From the NCBI GenBank assembly GCA_963576725.1, contig OY755244.1, positions 85,059,121 to 85,123,120 on the forward strand: 64,000 nucleotides of DNA, in the 5' to 3' direction. Shown here one piece after another: positions 1 to 10,053 of this stretch. The translations under genes and the position numbers were made by a program. Source of the stretch: Azorinus chamasolen. Its lineage: Eukaryota; Mollusca; Bivalvia; Cardiida; Solecurtidae. The notes beneath the pieces were generated by a model. It worked only from the letters and a program-made list of their open reading frames with translations, was not told where the DNA came from and made no database searches. The stretch's first letter is position 1; each line of letters begins with the position of its first letter.

Positions 1-1235
1 TAATTATCTGCTCAATTAGTTCCCTGTTTCGGCCTGCTCCAGAACTGTATGGTTTATTGCTTAAGCTTAAAACATAATTAAGCCAACCCTTTCTTGATAA
101 CTTTTAACCTTCTTTCTGTGATTCTTCAATGACCTTTGCAAACAGTCTGAATCAAGATAACATGTCTAGTAATTGATGAGATCATGGAGATCAAAATTGT
201 TTTATACAGTAATTGAAAATAATTAAAAGAAACCAAAGAAGACTGCTTTAAAAACTGCAATAGACAGCAAATTCTGCAGATAACGATAGCTTAGCTGTTA
301 CAGGTTAGCTTATCTGGAAATATGTCAGCTCAGCAATTTGTAGTCATTTTCCAACTCCCCAGCCCTGCCCTCTCAGGGTCAAACACAACCAGATCTGCCA
401 AATTCTCCATCAACCTCAATTCTCTCCAACCACCCAGCATCAAGTACCAAATACCAGACCTGGTCTAACAGTTATCAGCTCACTGTCCATCTGACATTTC
501 ATAGGAATATAACTAAATATACACCCATTATAAATATAAATAAAACACTAATGGATATTTTATGGCATGCCATGCTTGGAGGGCCGCTGCAGGTTTGAGT
601 TACTTCTAACAGCTTTTTCCAGCATACTGATGTTTATTTGAGAGGTGCTTTTTCACTTGTATTTTGCCATTCTATCCGCATGCTTGTTGATTTGAGGCTT
701 TCTGTCTCTGTACAACAGGAATTCTATTTACATAAGACTTGCTACCATATTTACTCTTAATGCTACCTATTCTACCATTACATAGTGCTGATTAAGCATA
801 TTCCGAAACATTGTGACATTTGTTCAGAAACTTATGGATAGCAAATACCGTACACCCCATTGAAACTACTCCGGAATGAACAGTTTAATCTGGGTCTACA
901 CTATCATCATCAGTTTATCTTGTTGATGGTTTATGGTAATTACAATAATCAATGTTCAAAACCATACAAATATTCAAGATTATGGAAATATTCTACTTCA
1001 GGAAGCTCGAGAAAAACATTCTATGGCAAGCAGAAAGATCTCTTGATTATGACAAATATTCAGAGGAAGAAATCATAAAAGAATTATGTCTTTAATTCCC
1101 CTATGATAAATGTCACAGCAGAAATATATGTAAGATTGCACAATAAAAGATGGCTGAAAACCTTTAGTGTGAACAAGCACCAGACACTACAAGAAAATGT
1201 GTTGTCCATCAGAATCTACACTGCGTGCCAATGAT
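1..1235. other. No gene recognised; AT-rich unique sequence
   Basis: I see no TTAA MITE, no coding exon and no RNA gene here. Open frames are short and look random. It may be intronic or intergenic. Confidence 0.5.
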
Positions 1236-1428
1236 TCAACCCATTCCTTCATATCGACGCATTTTGACGCCTCTATAAAAGTCACTTTTTGAAACTATTG
1301 TGAAATATATCACAATGGTTTCAAAACTACTAAATTCTAAAATTGTCCTTTTTTCCTAATAAATGCTCCTTTTCAGTAGATTCATTCAGACGTTGGGTCT
1401 AAAAATAGCCTATGAGGAAATTGGTTAA
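1236..1428. mobile_element. T3 MITE, diverged
   Basis: Begins TTCAACCCATTCC (the TTAA is altered) and ends TTGGTTAA. The central palindrome has lost most of its arms: the GAAACTATTGTGA and ATCACAATGGTTTC segments meet without the usual AGAGCATTTGC part. Confidence 0.8.
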
Positions 1429-1639
1429 TACACAATACAACTGTTTCTGAGACTGCAAAATAGTATAAATGTAAAGTGGACTTGTAAACCCAGATCTTAT
1501 CAGTATCCACAAAATCAAGATCTGCATTAAGCCATCATGTGACTTTTGTTTCTTTGGACGTGCCATATGCTTAGCTGCAATTTGGTTCCACAACAGACCA
1601 TTGTTATAACGAATTTGCCAGTATAATGAGAGTTCAGTG

Positions 1640-1790
1640 TTCAATATAAGGGGGAACTTTATCATGATAGAAACTGAAGAGTCAGATCAGCAAACAGACC
1701 AGATCTTGATCAAACAGTTCCTACTGGGGCTGTCTGATCTGGGTCTACTCTGTTTTGCTAAACCATGATGCAAAGGCTCATGGGTAAACT
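1640..1790. mobile_element. T2 MITE remnant
   Basis: Only the foldback core (about 1688-1758, GCAAACAGACCAGATC to GGTCTACTCTGTTTTGC) and a little AGAAACTGAAGAGTCAGATC flank are recognisable. Ends are lost. Confidence 0.55.
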
Positions 1791-2257
1791 ATTCTCTGTC
1801 CTCATCCATCTGTCTAAAACATTGTAGCTCTATTTCTCCACTCCACTGTCTGTTTCTCTCTTTCTCTAGAAGAAATTGTATTCATCTGCATGATTGTATT
1901 TTTTCCCACACATTGACAAAACCCAATCTGAAATATTTTTAGCTAAATATACTTTGTTCTCCATGTAAATGTAACACAAAAGCGGTTGTTATTAAATATG
2001 ACACCCAGTATTACATACAAAATGCCTGAACTCAAGTACATCACCCCTTGTATCTTGTTAAAGTATCTGTAACAAGGAAAAAATTCCCTATAGGATAGAA
2101 AGTAAGATAAATATTTACATTTTCTCCAGATACACCTGTTTCCATGGCATCTGTTTGATCTCCAAGGAAATGAATGAACACATCCAATCAAGATCAGCTG
2201 ATAGTTGAAGCAACCTGAACTAATCTTGGTGGTAGTTAGTACTAGTATCTATGCTCA

Positions 2258-2459
2258 TTAATTTAGCCATTTACTCCATGAATATTCATGTAAGAAATAA
2301 TTACATCATGAATATGAATTAGATTATTTTGGCCATGGCAGAAACTACAGACTCATACCTGTAGTATTTCATAAACAAAGAGAAAAGATCCTAATCAGAA
2401 AGCTCCCATAAATCTGGGTCTACTCTGTTTGCAGTGATGTAGGAGGAGTTGCTGTTTAA
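2258..2459. mobile_element. T2 MITE
   Basis: Carries the T2 end (TTTACTCCATGAATATTCATG, ACATCATGAATATGAATTAG), then GGCCATGGCAGAAACT, a decayed core and a terminal TTTAA shared with the next element. Left TTAA is present but the CCC after it has decayed. Confidence 0.75.
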
Positions 2460-2684
2460 CCCATTCCCTCATATTGACGGCTGTTGACGACTCAGTGAAA
2501 GACACTTTGTGAAACCATTGTGATAAATAGAGCATTTGCTCCTATAGGAGCAAATGCTCTATTTATCACAATGGTTTCAAACTACAAAATTCCAAAAGTT
2601 TCCTTTTCTCTAGTTAATGCTCCTTTTCGGTAGATTTATTCAAAGAGGTTGTATCTAAAAATAGACTATGAGGTAATAGGTTAA
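2456..2684. mobile_element. T3 MITE, full length
   Basis: Runs TTAACCCATTCCC to AATAGGTTAA. Contains a perfect 68-bp palindrome at 2511-2578 (GAAACCATTGTGATAAATAG outward arm, centre CCTATAGG). One flank is short (CATATTGACGG...), the other long (CTCCTTTTCGGTAGATTTATTC...). This is the clearest reference copy of the family. Confidence 0.95.
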
Positions 2685-2694
2685 TGCTGGTTAA

Positions 2695-2763
2695 ACATGA
2701 TACAGAAAACTCCTATTGGAGCTTTCTGTATCACTATTATCCTGCATTAAGCTACCCCCTGTT
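2695..2763. repeat. PG2 core fragment
   Basis: Foldback GATACAGAAAACTCCT / GAGCTTTCTGTATC followed by CCTGCATTAAGCTACC, the centre of the PG2 (pogo-like) MITE; both ends are missing. Confidence 0.6.
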
Positions 2764-2834
2764 TGAGAAATCCAGATTTAAATTTCTTTTTAACCCATTC
2801 CCTCATATTGATGCCTTAGGTAAATGTCGATCAA

Positions 2835-3057
2835 TTCACCCTTTCCGTCATATAAACGCGTTTGCAAACAGAGTAGACCCAAATCAGACGGCTCCTGCAG
2901 GCATCTGATCAGGGCCTGCTCTAGATCTGTTTGCTAATGGAATTTGATAGATCTGTTTCTTTATTTTCAAAATGGCAACAATATTCCATCTCCTATATTT
3001 AGTTATTACTATTTTGCCCATGAATTTGGAAGAAACACTAAACAGGGAAAGGGTTAA
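2835..3057. mobile_element. T1 MITE
   Basis: Left end TTCACCCTTTCCG (TTAA altered), CATATAAACGCG, core CAAACAGAGTAGACCC with decayed foldback, then AATGGAATTTGATAGATCTG and terminal AACAGGGAAAGGGTTAA. A fragment resembling a T3 end (TTAACCCATTCCCTCATATTG) lies just before it at 2789. Confidence 0.85.
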
Positions 3058-3237
3058 CTGAATTTCTATAATGGTATGATGAACAGAGGAAGTTTTACAA
3101 TGTCAGCATCTATAGAAATAGATCTGTGTTATTTTATATGCAAACAATGTAGACCCTGTTAGATGGTTCCTACAGGAACCATCTGATCTGGGTATCCTCT
3201 GTTTGCAAAGGTACCATAAGCTTCTCTATGGAGTTAA
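3054..3237. mobile_element. T2 MITE, end-truncated
   Basis: Shares TTAA with the preceding T1. The TGAATATTCATG end is missing; the AATCAGATCT-type segment, core (GCAAACAATGTAGACCC to GTTTGCAAAG) and short end (TATGGAGTTAA) remain. Confidence 0.7.
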
Positions 3238-3661
3238 GGCTTGTCTAAATGGTCTCTAGATCTGAAAACCATAAAAATAAGTAAAATTTTTCTCAAAAAC
3301 CTTAAGGTCTATATTGCTTAGCACAGGTGAAATGCACTTTGCCAATGCAAGTGCAAACTATACAAGTCCACTTTCATGTTTCATTCCATCAAAATTACAG
3401 TAATGAAATGGCATCCCTCTCGTTAGGGAGGTAGAAAATACCATATTCTAACAGAGGCTGTTTTATATCTGTAGTAAAGTACAGAATCTTCTTTGTTCAG
3501 ATATCTATTTTTGGGCTATGGAATAGCCATAGAAGTGCACCAGACTAAATGGGTGCAAGACTCAAGATGAAATTTGGAGCACCAAAACCACTGGTGCACA
3601 AAGAAACTGCATGCAATACCTTCACTAAGAACAATTGTAACTTCTTTAACACTTTACTATT

Positions 3662-3873
3662 TTAACCCTTTCCCTCATGTAAACATATTTTCACGCATCT
3701 GCAAACAGAGTAGACCCAGATCAGACGGCTCCTATAGGAGCCGTCTGATCAGGGTCTGCTCTGTTTGCTAATTGAATTTGATAGATCTGTTTCTTAAGTT
3801 TCTACAATAGCTACAACGTTCCATCTTCCATATATTGTCCATGAATATTCAGTAGGTGTAACAATGGGTTTAA
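3662..3873. mobile_element. T1 MITE
   Basis: Left end TTAACCCTTTCCCTCATG intact with a near-perfect foldback (CAGACGGCTCCTATAGGAGC). Right end shortened to AATGGGTTTAAA. Confidence 0.85.
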
Positions 3874-3882
3874 ATACCCCCT

Positions 3883-4101
3883 TTAATCCCTTTGCAAACA
3901 GATAACACCCAGATCATACAGCTCCTGAAGGAACCGTCTGAGCAGGGTCTGCTCTGTTTGCTTACAAAATAACACAGATATGATTTTTCAGTTTTCGCCA
4001 TGGCAAAGAAGTTTGGTGTTTGTAAGCCATTTCCGAAATTCAACTAATTAATATTCATACATTCTATTTCTGACATGAATATTCATGGAGAAAAGGGTTA
4101 A
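3883..4101. mobile_element. T2 MITE
   Basis: Short end TTAATCCCTTTGC, decayed core, TTCGCCATGGCA, and T2 long end ACATGAATATTCATGGAG to AAAAGGGTTAA. Confidence 0.85.
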
Positions 4102-4178
4102 CATGATGCAATTCTACAGTTTTCGCTAAGACTATTAAGTTCCCTATTATGCTACAAAGATTCATTTAACTATTATTC

Positions 4179-4391
4179 TTCACCCATTCCCGCATATTGA
4201 CGCCTTTTGACGCTTCTGTAAAAGTCACTTTGTGAAACCATTGTGATAAATAGAGCATTAGCTCCCATTTATCACAATGGTTTCAGAACTACAAAATTTT
4301 GAAAATTTCCTTTTCTCTAGTTAAAGCTCCTTTTTGGTAGATTTCATCAAAGAGGTTAGATCTAAAAATAACCTAAGTGGGAATGGGTTAA
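4179..4391. mobile_element. T3 MITE with half of the palindrome deleted
   Basis: Ends TTCACCCATTCCC and GGAATGGGTTAA. The palindrome goes from AGAGCATTAGCTCCC directly into ATTTATCACAATGG, so the mirror-image GAGCAAATGCTCT is gone. This is the outcome expected from replication or repair slippage across a hairpin. Confidence 0.9.
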
Positions 4392-4433
4392 AGTAGTTAT
4401 TTCTTACAAGAATATATATTCTAATGTATTGGA

Positions 4434-4670
4434 TTAACTCTTATGCCTTCATACAAACACTTTTTCATGATATTGCAAACAGAGCAGACCCAGATCAGAT
4501 GGCTCTTGTAGCCATTTGATAATTGGCTATGCTCCATTTGCTAATATAATTATAATAGATCTGACTCTACCAATACCAAAACTCATGTGTACATAATGCC
4601 ATCATAAAAATTCAGCTAATAAATATTCATGATCTTATTATTTCTGACATGAAAATAATCTTTTAGTTAA
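4434..4670. mobile_element. T2 MITE
   Basis: TTAACTCTTATGCC start, core CAGAGCAGACCCAGATCAG, long end AATAAATATTCATGATC, terminal TTAA at 4667-4670 without the GGG. Confidence 0.75.
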
Positions 4671-5555
4671 AGTTTACAAACATTCTGCTTCAATTTGTCA
4701 ATTACAAATGTATTCCATTTACTTTCAAGAGTCAAGAAGTTTGGATCCCAATGACACATAGAACTAGCTTTCTGGATAAAAATCATTTGTCATTTCAAAT
4801 TCTTTTCTGAATGTTTTTCCTTTCATGACTGCATGGATTTAACTTCACAAAAAGATAAAACATTCCATTTTGTAAATTAAATGTTCAAAGACTGCCTCAA
4901 TGATTCAATATTAATGCAATAAAGCCCATGTCCTAAGTTTGGACACCATTGAAATATATAATTGTAATGCAATTAATTTTCTCTGGCTTACAAAACATTG
5001 AAATCTTTTATGGGAACTTCATCAATTTTATGTCATCTCGGTCTCTGAATTGTTCATTCCTATTCTCGATCATTATGTTTCTCATCAGTCATATAGAAAC
5101 AATAAAAGGCCTTGATATTAGAGTCTGACAGCCGATGTTACATAAATGACGATGTCTTTGTTTGCAATGAAACCAAACACCATAATTATAACAGGCCATT
5201 AAACTTTTAAACAATATTGTATTTTTTACATGCGTTATCCTTTAAACAGCAAAGAAGGACGAAAAAACTGGGTCTGCTTATACTTGTATTGATGTTTCCA
5301 TTTCGTGCCACCCTGATGAATGGCTTTGTAAGGCCGAAACGTTGGTGAATAAAAACAGTCAACACAACACTGCGTGATAATTTTGTTCTACTTATTTGTT
5401 AATTTTTGTATAATGTATTGGAAAAGTTAAAATATATTTCTATGTCAGATAAGAGAAAAGCAATGAAGCTATGCTCTGGTTTAAATACAGAAGCCTGCAT
5501 ATCTTAATTTCTCTATAGGCTTTATCAGAAAAATTCTTTCAGCTGTCCTGACCCC
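4671..5555. other. Unique stretch, no gene; contains ribozyme-like motif
   Basis: No MITE ends and no coding exon recognised. The one notable item is the hammerhead-like segment near 5304-5352. Confidence 0.5.
5304..5352 (+). ncRNA. Hammerhead-ribozyme-like motif (possible Penelope-type element remnant)
   Basis: Seen: CTGATGA, then a short stem-loop with GGC and GGCC arms, then GAAAC, with CACC before and GGTG after, which can pair as a closing helix. This order matches the hammerhead core, and Penelope-like retroelements are known to carry minimal hammerheads of this kind followed by an A-rich stretch (here GAATAAAAAC). The bases next to the conserved boxes in the second stem do not pair well, and no reverse transcriptase is visible nearby, so this is a relic or a chance match. 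Confidence 0.35.
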
Positions 5556-5770
5556 TAAACCCTTTCCCTGATAGACACCTTTTCAAGCCTTTGCAAACAG
5601 AGTAGGCCCAGATCACATAGCTCCTGTAGGGGGAATCTGATCAGGTCTGCTCAGTTTGCTTAAGGAATTATATAGATCTGATTCTCGAGTTTCTGCCATT
5701 ACAGCCAAACATTTATGCCATCATGATGTCATTATTTCTTTATATCAATATTCATGATGTAAAGTGTTAA
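5556..5770. mobile_element. T2 MITE
   Basis: Starts CTAAACCCTTTCCC (mutated TTAA), core CAGAGTAGGCCCAGATC, long end TCATGATGTAAAGTGTTAA. Confidence 0.8.
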
Positions 5771-5825
5771 CCCTTCTCTTGCTATGAACAATTTCGTCCT
5801 GCTTTACATTTCATCTCTTTCGGTT

Positions 5826-6052
5826 TTAACCCGTTACTCCAAAAATATGCCTTTCTATGCAAACTGAGTAGACCCAGATCATACAACTCCTAATCAGTGT
5901 CTGCTCTGTTTGATTATGAAATAATATAGATATGATTCTATAGTTTCTGCCAGGGCCAAAAATTCATGTGTTCACGTGTCATAAAAATTACACTAATTAG
6001 TACTCATGATGTCATTATTTCTTACATGAATATTCATGGAGTAAAGGGTTAA
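5826..6052. mobile_element. T2 MITE
   Basis: TTAACCCGTTACTCC to GGAGTAAAGGGTTAA. The foldback has lost one arm (ACAACTCCTAATCAGTGTCTG), so the palindrome is deleted while the ends are well kept. Confidence 0.85.
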
Positions 6053-6355
6053 CCCTAACCCTTTCTATGTTTATTCCAAATTGCAATCCCTACTGATTAT
6101 TCATGAACAAAATACATGTACATGTAGTTATAATGAAATAAGTATGGAAGGTGGAACATTCATAATGGCCATTTTAGAAACTAAAGATATAGATCTATCA
6201 ATTTCCATTAGTAAACAGAGTAGACCCCGATCAGACAGCCCCTATAGGAGCCGTCTGATCTGGTCTACTAAGTAATGGGTGTACTCAGTAAAGGAGCCAT
6301 CTGATCAGGGTCTACTCTGTTTGTGAAAAGTTGTCTATATGAAGGAAAGGGTTAA
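6049..6355. mobile_element. T1 MITE with duplicated core arm
   Basis: Shares TTAA with the preceding T2. Long end TTTCTATGTTTATTCC, core at about 6210-6262, then a second copy of the arm (GGAGCCATCTGATCAGGGTC, about 6293-6320) before TATATGAAGGAAAGGGTTAA. The extra arm explains the larger size. Confidence 0.85.
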
Positions 6356-6510
6356 CTCTTTGCACGCTAGCGGCGAAACTGTGATTACCTATCCAAACTG
6401 TTTGTCATCTTGACCATATTTTTGCAAAAAATTGAGAGAAAGTTTATTTTAACAATTGAAGCAGACAACAATTTTTGCAGTCGAAAAATTACTTAGCGTG
6501 CAAAGAGTAA
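6352..6510. mobile_element. T6 MITE lacking its palindrome
   Basis: Ends TTAACTCTTTGCACGC and GCGTGCAAAGAGTAA. Compared with the copy at 58539-58743 (opposite orientation), flanks match but the GGATCC/GATGAGACGCC foldback is absent, leaving only CCAAACTGTTTG at the junction. Confidence 0.85.
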
Positions 6511-6896
6511 AGAATATCAAAATGGGTGCAGGAAATCTGCATCTCCTCAGGAGTCAAGCTGTTTGCCAGTCATGTCACACATAGCCAAATAAGGGGCTCA
6601 TTTCGTCCCTCAATTGCAACAGCAGCTCTACAGTACTTTTGTTTGCAATGAAATACAAATTCGAGGTGCATACTATTCAGTTGTCACGGAAGCAGGTGGG
6701 TGACCTGTGTGTTGCTAGGCAACATGCATACTGTATCACCTAGAGGCTTTAATGATTTAATTAAAAGTCCCAACAGTGAACAATTTAACACACCTTTAAT
6801 TCTAAGCCTGATAAGTGAATGATGTCTGCATAAATTGCCTTCTGCTTTTTATAATAATTTTTTTCCAAACACAGTGAAACATGCAATTTGGAAGGG

Positions 6897-7294
6897 TAAC
6901 TAAGCCATTCCTCCATAATTACTCCTTTTTACGCCATTAAATGCAAACAGAATAGACCCAGATCAGACGGCTCATATATGTTTGCTTATGGAATTTTAAA
7001 GGTCTGATTGTACAAATTCTGTCATGACCAAACATTCATGTATTTCTATATCATTATAGAGCTACAGATAACGGTGCTTACTCAAATACTAAAATCCTCA
7101 TTTCTCCATCAAACCCTATACAGTGACCACTCTTTAGAATCGTCTCTTCTAGACGATTCTAAAGAGTGATCACAGTATAGGGTTTGGTGGAGGAATAAGG
7201 GAGCTATTCTTGATAATGTTTTAACTTACTCGCCTTATCTGGATCTCTGGTACATACATTATTTTGTACGTGAATATTCATAGAGTATAGGGTT
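6897..7294. mobile_element. T2 MITE interrupted by HP1
   Basis: Left part AACTAAGCCATTCCTCC to about 7070 and right part GTACGTGAATATTCATAG to TATAGGGTTC. An HP1 foldback occupies the middle. Both outer TTAA have decayed. Confidence 0.75.
7072..7255. mobile_element. HP1 foldback element
   Basis: Palindrome 7104-7191: CTCCATCAAACCCTATAC arm, GTGACCACTCTTTAGAATCG, then the mirror image. Flanked by AAATACTAAAATCCTCA on one side and GGGAGCTATTCTTGATAATG on the other, as in the copies at 22267 and 27617. Exact termini uncertain. Confidence 0.8.
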
Positions 7295-7634
7295 CAAATA
7301 CTACATGAACACACAAATATTTAACAAGATAGAAAGTGTAGAATTAGATCTATATTATCAGGGTTTAAACTGTTTACTTTTATGTCAGTCTAATTTAAGT
7401 TATCAAAATTGTGCCTAATTGACTCATTCATCTTTACAAACCAGGCGAGAGGGAAGACTGGGTGTCTGAATAGGGTAACACAAAAAAATCATCATCTGTC
7501 TGGGAGAGATGGCGTTCACCACGACAATACCAAAAGACAGCTGTCTCCAAGTCTGCCTCAATATATTAACTCTATTACTGTAACATATTGTCATCAGCTT
7601 CAGTTTCCATTGTTTAACTTTTTATCTGGTTTGT

Positions 7635-7815
7635 TTAACCCTTTCCCTGTTCTATATTTAATTTCCAACTTATAATACCTACTGAATACTCATAGATAAA
7701 ATAGTTATAAAGAAATTTGGAAGGTGGAACATTGTTGTCCTTTTAGAAACTAAAGAAACAGATCCAGCAAATCCCATTAGCAAACAGAGCAGACCCTGAT
7801 CAGATGGCTCCTAAA
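7635..7815. mobile_element. T1 MITE, half copy
   Basis: TTAACCCTTTCCCTGTTC through GTGGAACATTG and into the core (GCAAACAGAGCAGACC), where it breaks off at GGCTCCTAAAA, the palindrome centre. Confidence 0.8.
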
Positions 7816-7867
7816 AAAGCATAATCACAGCATCAGTTTAGATCCTGATGAGACACAATCTCACCTG

Positions 7868-8005
7868 GACAAAAAGTGACTATTTATCACAATGGTTTCA
7901 AACTACACAATTCTAAAATTTTCCTTTTCTCTAGTTAATGCTTCTTTTTGGTAGGTTTATTTAAAGAGGTTGGGTCTAAAAATAGCCTATGAGGTAATGG
8001 GTTAA
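7868..8005. mobile_element. T3 MITE, half copy
   Basis: Begins inside the palindrome (GACTATTTATCACAATGG) and continues through the long flank to AGGTAATGGGTTAA. The other half is missing. A T6 core scrap (AGATCCTGATGAGACAC) lies immediately before. Confidence 0.8.
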
Positions 8006-8213
8006 CACTGTTCCGGCATGCTATAATTAGGGCCTCTTGACTTGCATTTGCAAACAGCTTTGATCCAGATGAGACTCTGAGTAACTCGGCGTCTCATCAG
8101 GATCCAAGCTGTTTGACACTCAGTCAAAAGTTTCTCAAAAGTTTGAAGTTTCGGTTCAGCAAGGCAGATATGGAGCTCTGCAGACATTACGTTATCAGCA
8201 GGAGAAGGGTTTA
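8002..8213. mobile_element. T6 MITE
   Basis: Shares TTAA with the T3 half copy. Foldback at about 8049-8114 (GCAAACAGCTTTGATCC ... GGATCCAAGCTGTTTG), then GACACTCAGTCAAAAGTTTC and a decayed end GAAGGGTTTA. Confidence 0.75.
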
Positions 8214-8832
8214 CTGTAACAGCTTCCATTCAAAAATAGAAAATGCTAAAAGTTTGGATACAGATCTAACATGAATTGATCACAGCTTTGTGAAAGTTTA
8301 TGTTACTAATATATATAAATTGTACAAATACCAGTAATAATGTAACACAATTGTAAAGAAACACTAGTGGATATGTAGGTCCTGGCAATCTAAAGGCTAA
8401 ACAAATCACTTAACTTCTATAAAAGGACAGGATTAATGGTAAATAGAGGCTAAAACACCAATGAAAAATTTGTACAAAGATTGGAACAAGCAGCCTCAAT
8501 AGTTTCCATCTGTTACCAAGGCGATCACAATTGCTTGATGGAGCCATGTTTATTCTCGAAAAACTATCAAAGATGAGGATAAAATAATGTCTGTTTGAAC
8601 AATAAACAGTATTTGCAAGCAATTACAACCACTTTGCAATCAATAAGCTACAAGCCTTCCAGATGTATGAAATGTGATCTGCTGGTTCATTAGAAGCATC
8701 AGCCATAGGACTATCATCAATGCACAGGTACACCCATCAACAACGAAAAACTTGCCACTAACACCATCAGACTGAGCTGATGTCAAATGCAGAACCCGTG
8801 AAACTAAGTAACATGTTCAAGGCCAGACATAA

Positions 8833-8993
8833 TTAACCCTTAGTCTATGCAGGCTAGCTAGCTAGCCGAAAATTCGTGGCAACCTAAACAGGCATTCTGG
8901 ATCCTGATCATTATAAAGCAGTCTCAGTTACTAATTATGGTGCACGTTCATCAGGATCTGACTATATCTGAAGAGAAACGGAGAAAGAATTAA
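8833..8993. mobile_element. Possible decayed T6-like MITE
   Basis: TTAACCCTTAGTCTATGC at one end, GAATTAACC at the other and GGATCCTGATCA / CATCAGGATCTGA in between. The palindrome is largely gone. Assignment is weak. Confidence 0.4.
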
Positions 8994-9123
8994 CCAGAAA
9001 GTTTAGCTGGCAACATTTTATGCAGACAACAACAGTTGACAAGGGTCACCATATATAAATAAAGAAACCAGCTTTTAGATTATTTCAGTTAACACTAAAA
9101 TACCAAATACAATTATTTCAATT

Positions 9124-9387
9124 TTAACCCTTTCCCTGTTCTATGTTTATTCCTAGTTTTAATACCGTACCTACTGAATGAATATTCATCGACAAAATAC
9201 CCGGGAGTTATTTTGAAATATGAAAGTTGGAACATTGTAGCCATTTTAGAAACTAAATAAACTGATCTATCAAATTCCATTAGCAAACAGAGTAGACCCA
9301 GATCAGATGGCTCCTTTACAGACAGCTCCTAAAAGAGCCATCTGATCTGGGTCCACTTTGTTTGCAAATGCATTAAAAAGCGTTTTG
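9124..9387. mobile_element. T1 MITE, short end lost
   Basis: TTAACCCTTTCCCTGTTC to GTCCACTTTGTTTGC. The palindrome centre has gained GGCTCCTTTACAGACAGCTCC. The final CATATAAACG segment is missing after AAAAAGCG. Confidence 0.8.
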
Positions 9388-9529
9388 GTCATGCCTACGG
9401 CAGCTTGAAAATCTCTATTCTTAACTAAGTATAATGTTAGCCATGCAAAATTGATTATCAAAGATAAAAAATCATCTCTTATCATGTTTAGAAATACAAT
9501 GACACAAGAAATCTTCCTTCGGGGATAAA

Positions 9530-9748
9530 ATTACACACATTTTCACGCATTTACAAACAAAGAAGACCCAGATCAGATGGCTCCTGTAGGAGCCGTCTGA
9601 TCAGGGTCTGCCCCGTTTGCTTTTTACATGATATAGAACTGATTCAACAGTTTTTATCAAAGCAAAAATAAACCTTGAAAGACTTCAGCAAAGAAATATT
9701 CATGACGTCAAAATTTCTTACATGAGTACCGAACAGGGAAAGGGTTAA
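9530..9748. mobile_element. T1/T2 chimeric MITE
   Basis: Left part is T1-like (TTTTCACGCATTTACAAAC), the part after the foldback is T2-like (ACATGATATAGAACTGATTC, ATATTCATGACGTC), and the last bases ACAGGGAAAGGGTTAA are T1-like again. Halves appear to have been exchanged around the shared core. Confidence 0.75.
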
Positions 9749-9826
9749 GTCAGAATATGCAGCACATGAGCAAAACAAATGATTCGTCCTTTACTAGATG
9801 AATATTCACACAAGACTTCGCTTATT

Positions 9827-10030
9827 TTAACCCTTACTGTGTGGGACATGAGTCACTAATGTCCTTTGCAAACAGTGTAGACCCAGATGAGAGGGCTCCT
9901 AGAGGAGCCCTCTCATCAGGGTCTGTACTGCTTGCAATTTTACAATTTCCTTAAGAAAAATCCTCAAATATTCACAATGAGCTTGACTTGATTGAACATT
10001 GGAATAGTCCATTTGAAAAGTCAGCATTAA
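9827..10030. mobile_element. T4 MITE
   Basis: TTAACCCTTACTGTGTGGGAC, perfect core at 9868-9935 (CAGATGAGAGGGCTCC mirror), then TATTCACAATGAGCTTGAC and CAGCATTAA. A second, better preserved copy is at 11885. Confidence 0.85.
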
Positions 10031-10053
10031 ATAAATATAAATTTTAAATTTAA

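Noticed and set aside
2136..2197. Possible 62-bp minus-strand exon (CTATCAG acceptor, CAG|GTGTAT donor)
   Set aside because: Open in one phase and superficially exon-like, but very short, and the phase does not follow from the candidate exon at 10980. Too easily a chance event.
6046..6066. GGGTTAACCCTAACCC resembling telomeric repeat
   Set aside because: It is the abutting ends of two TTAA MITEs; no tandem TTAGGG array exists.
8410..8622. Minus-strand frame with a hydrophobic stretch resembling a signal peptide
   Set aside because: Single short frame, no splice or promoter support, composition explained by AT-rich sequence.
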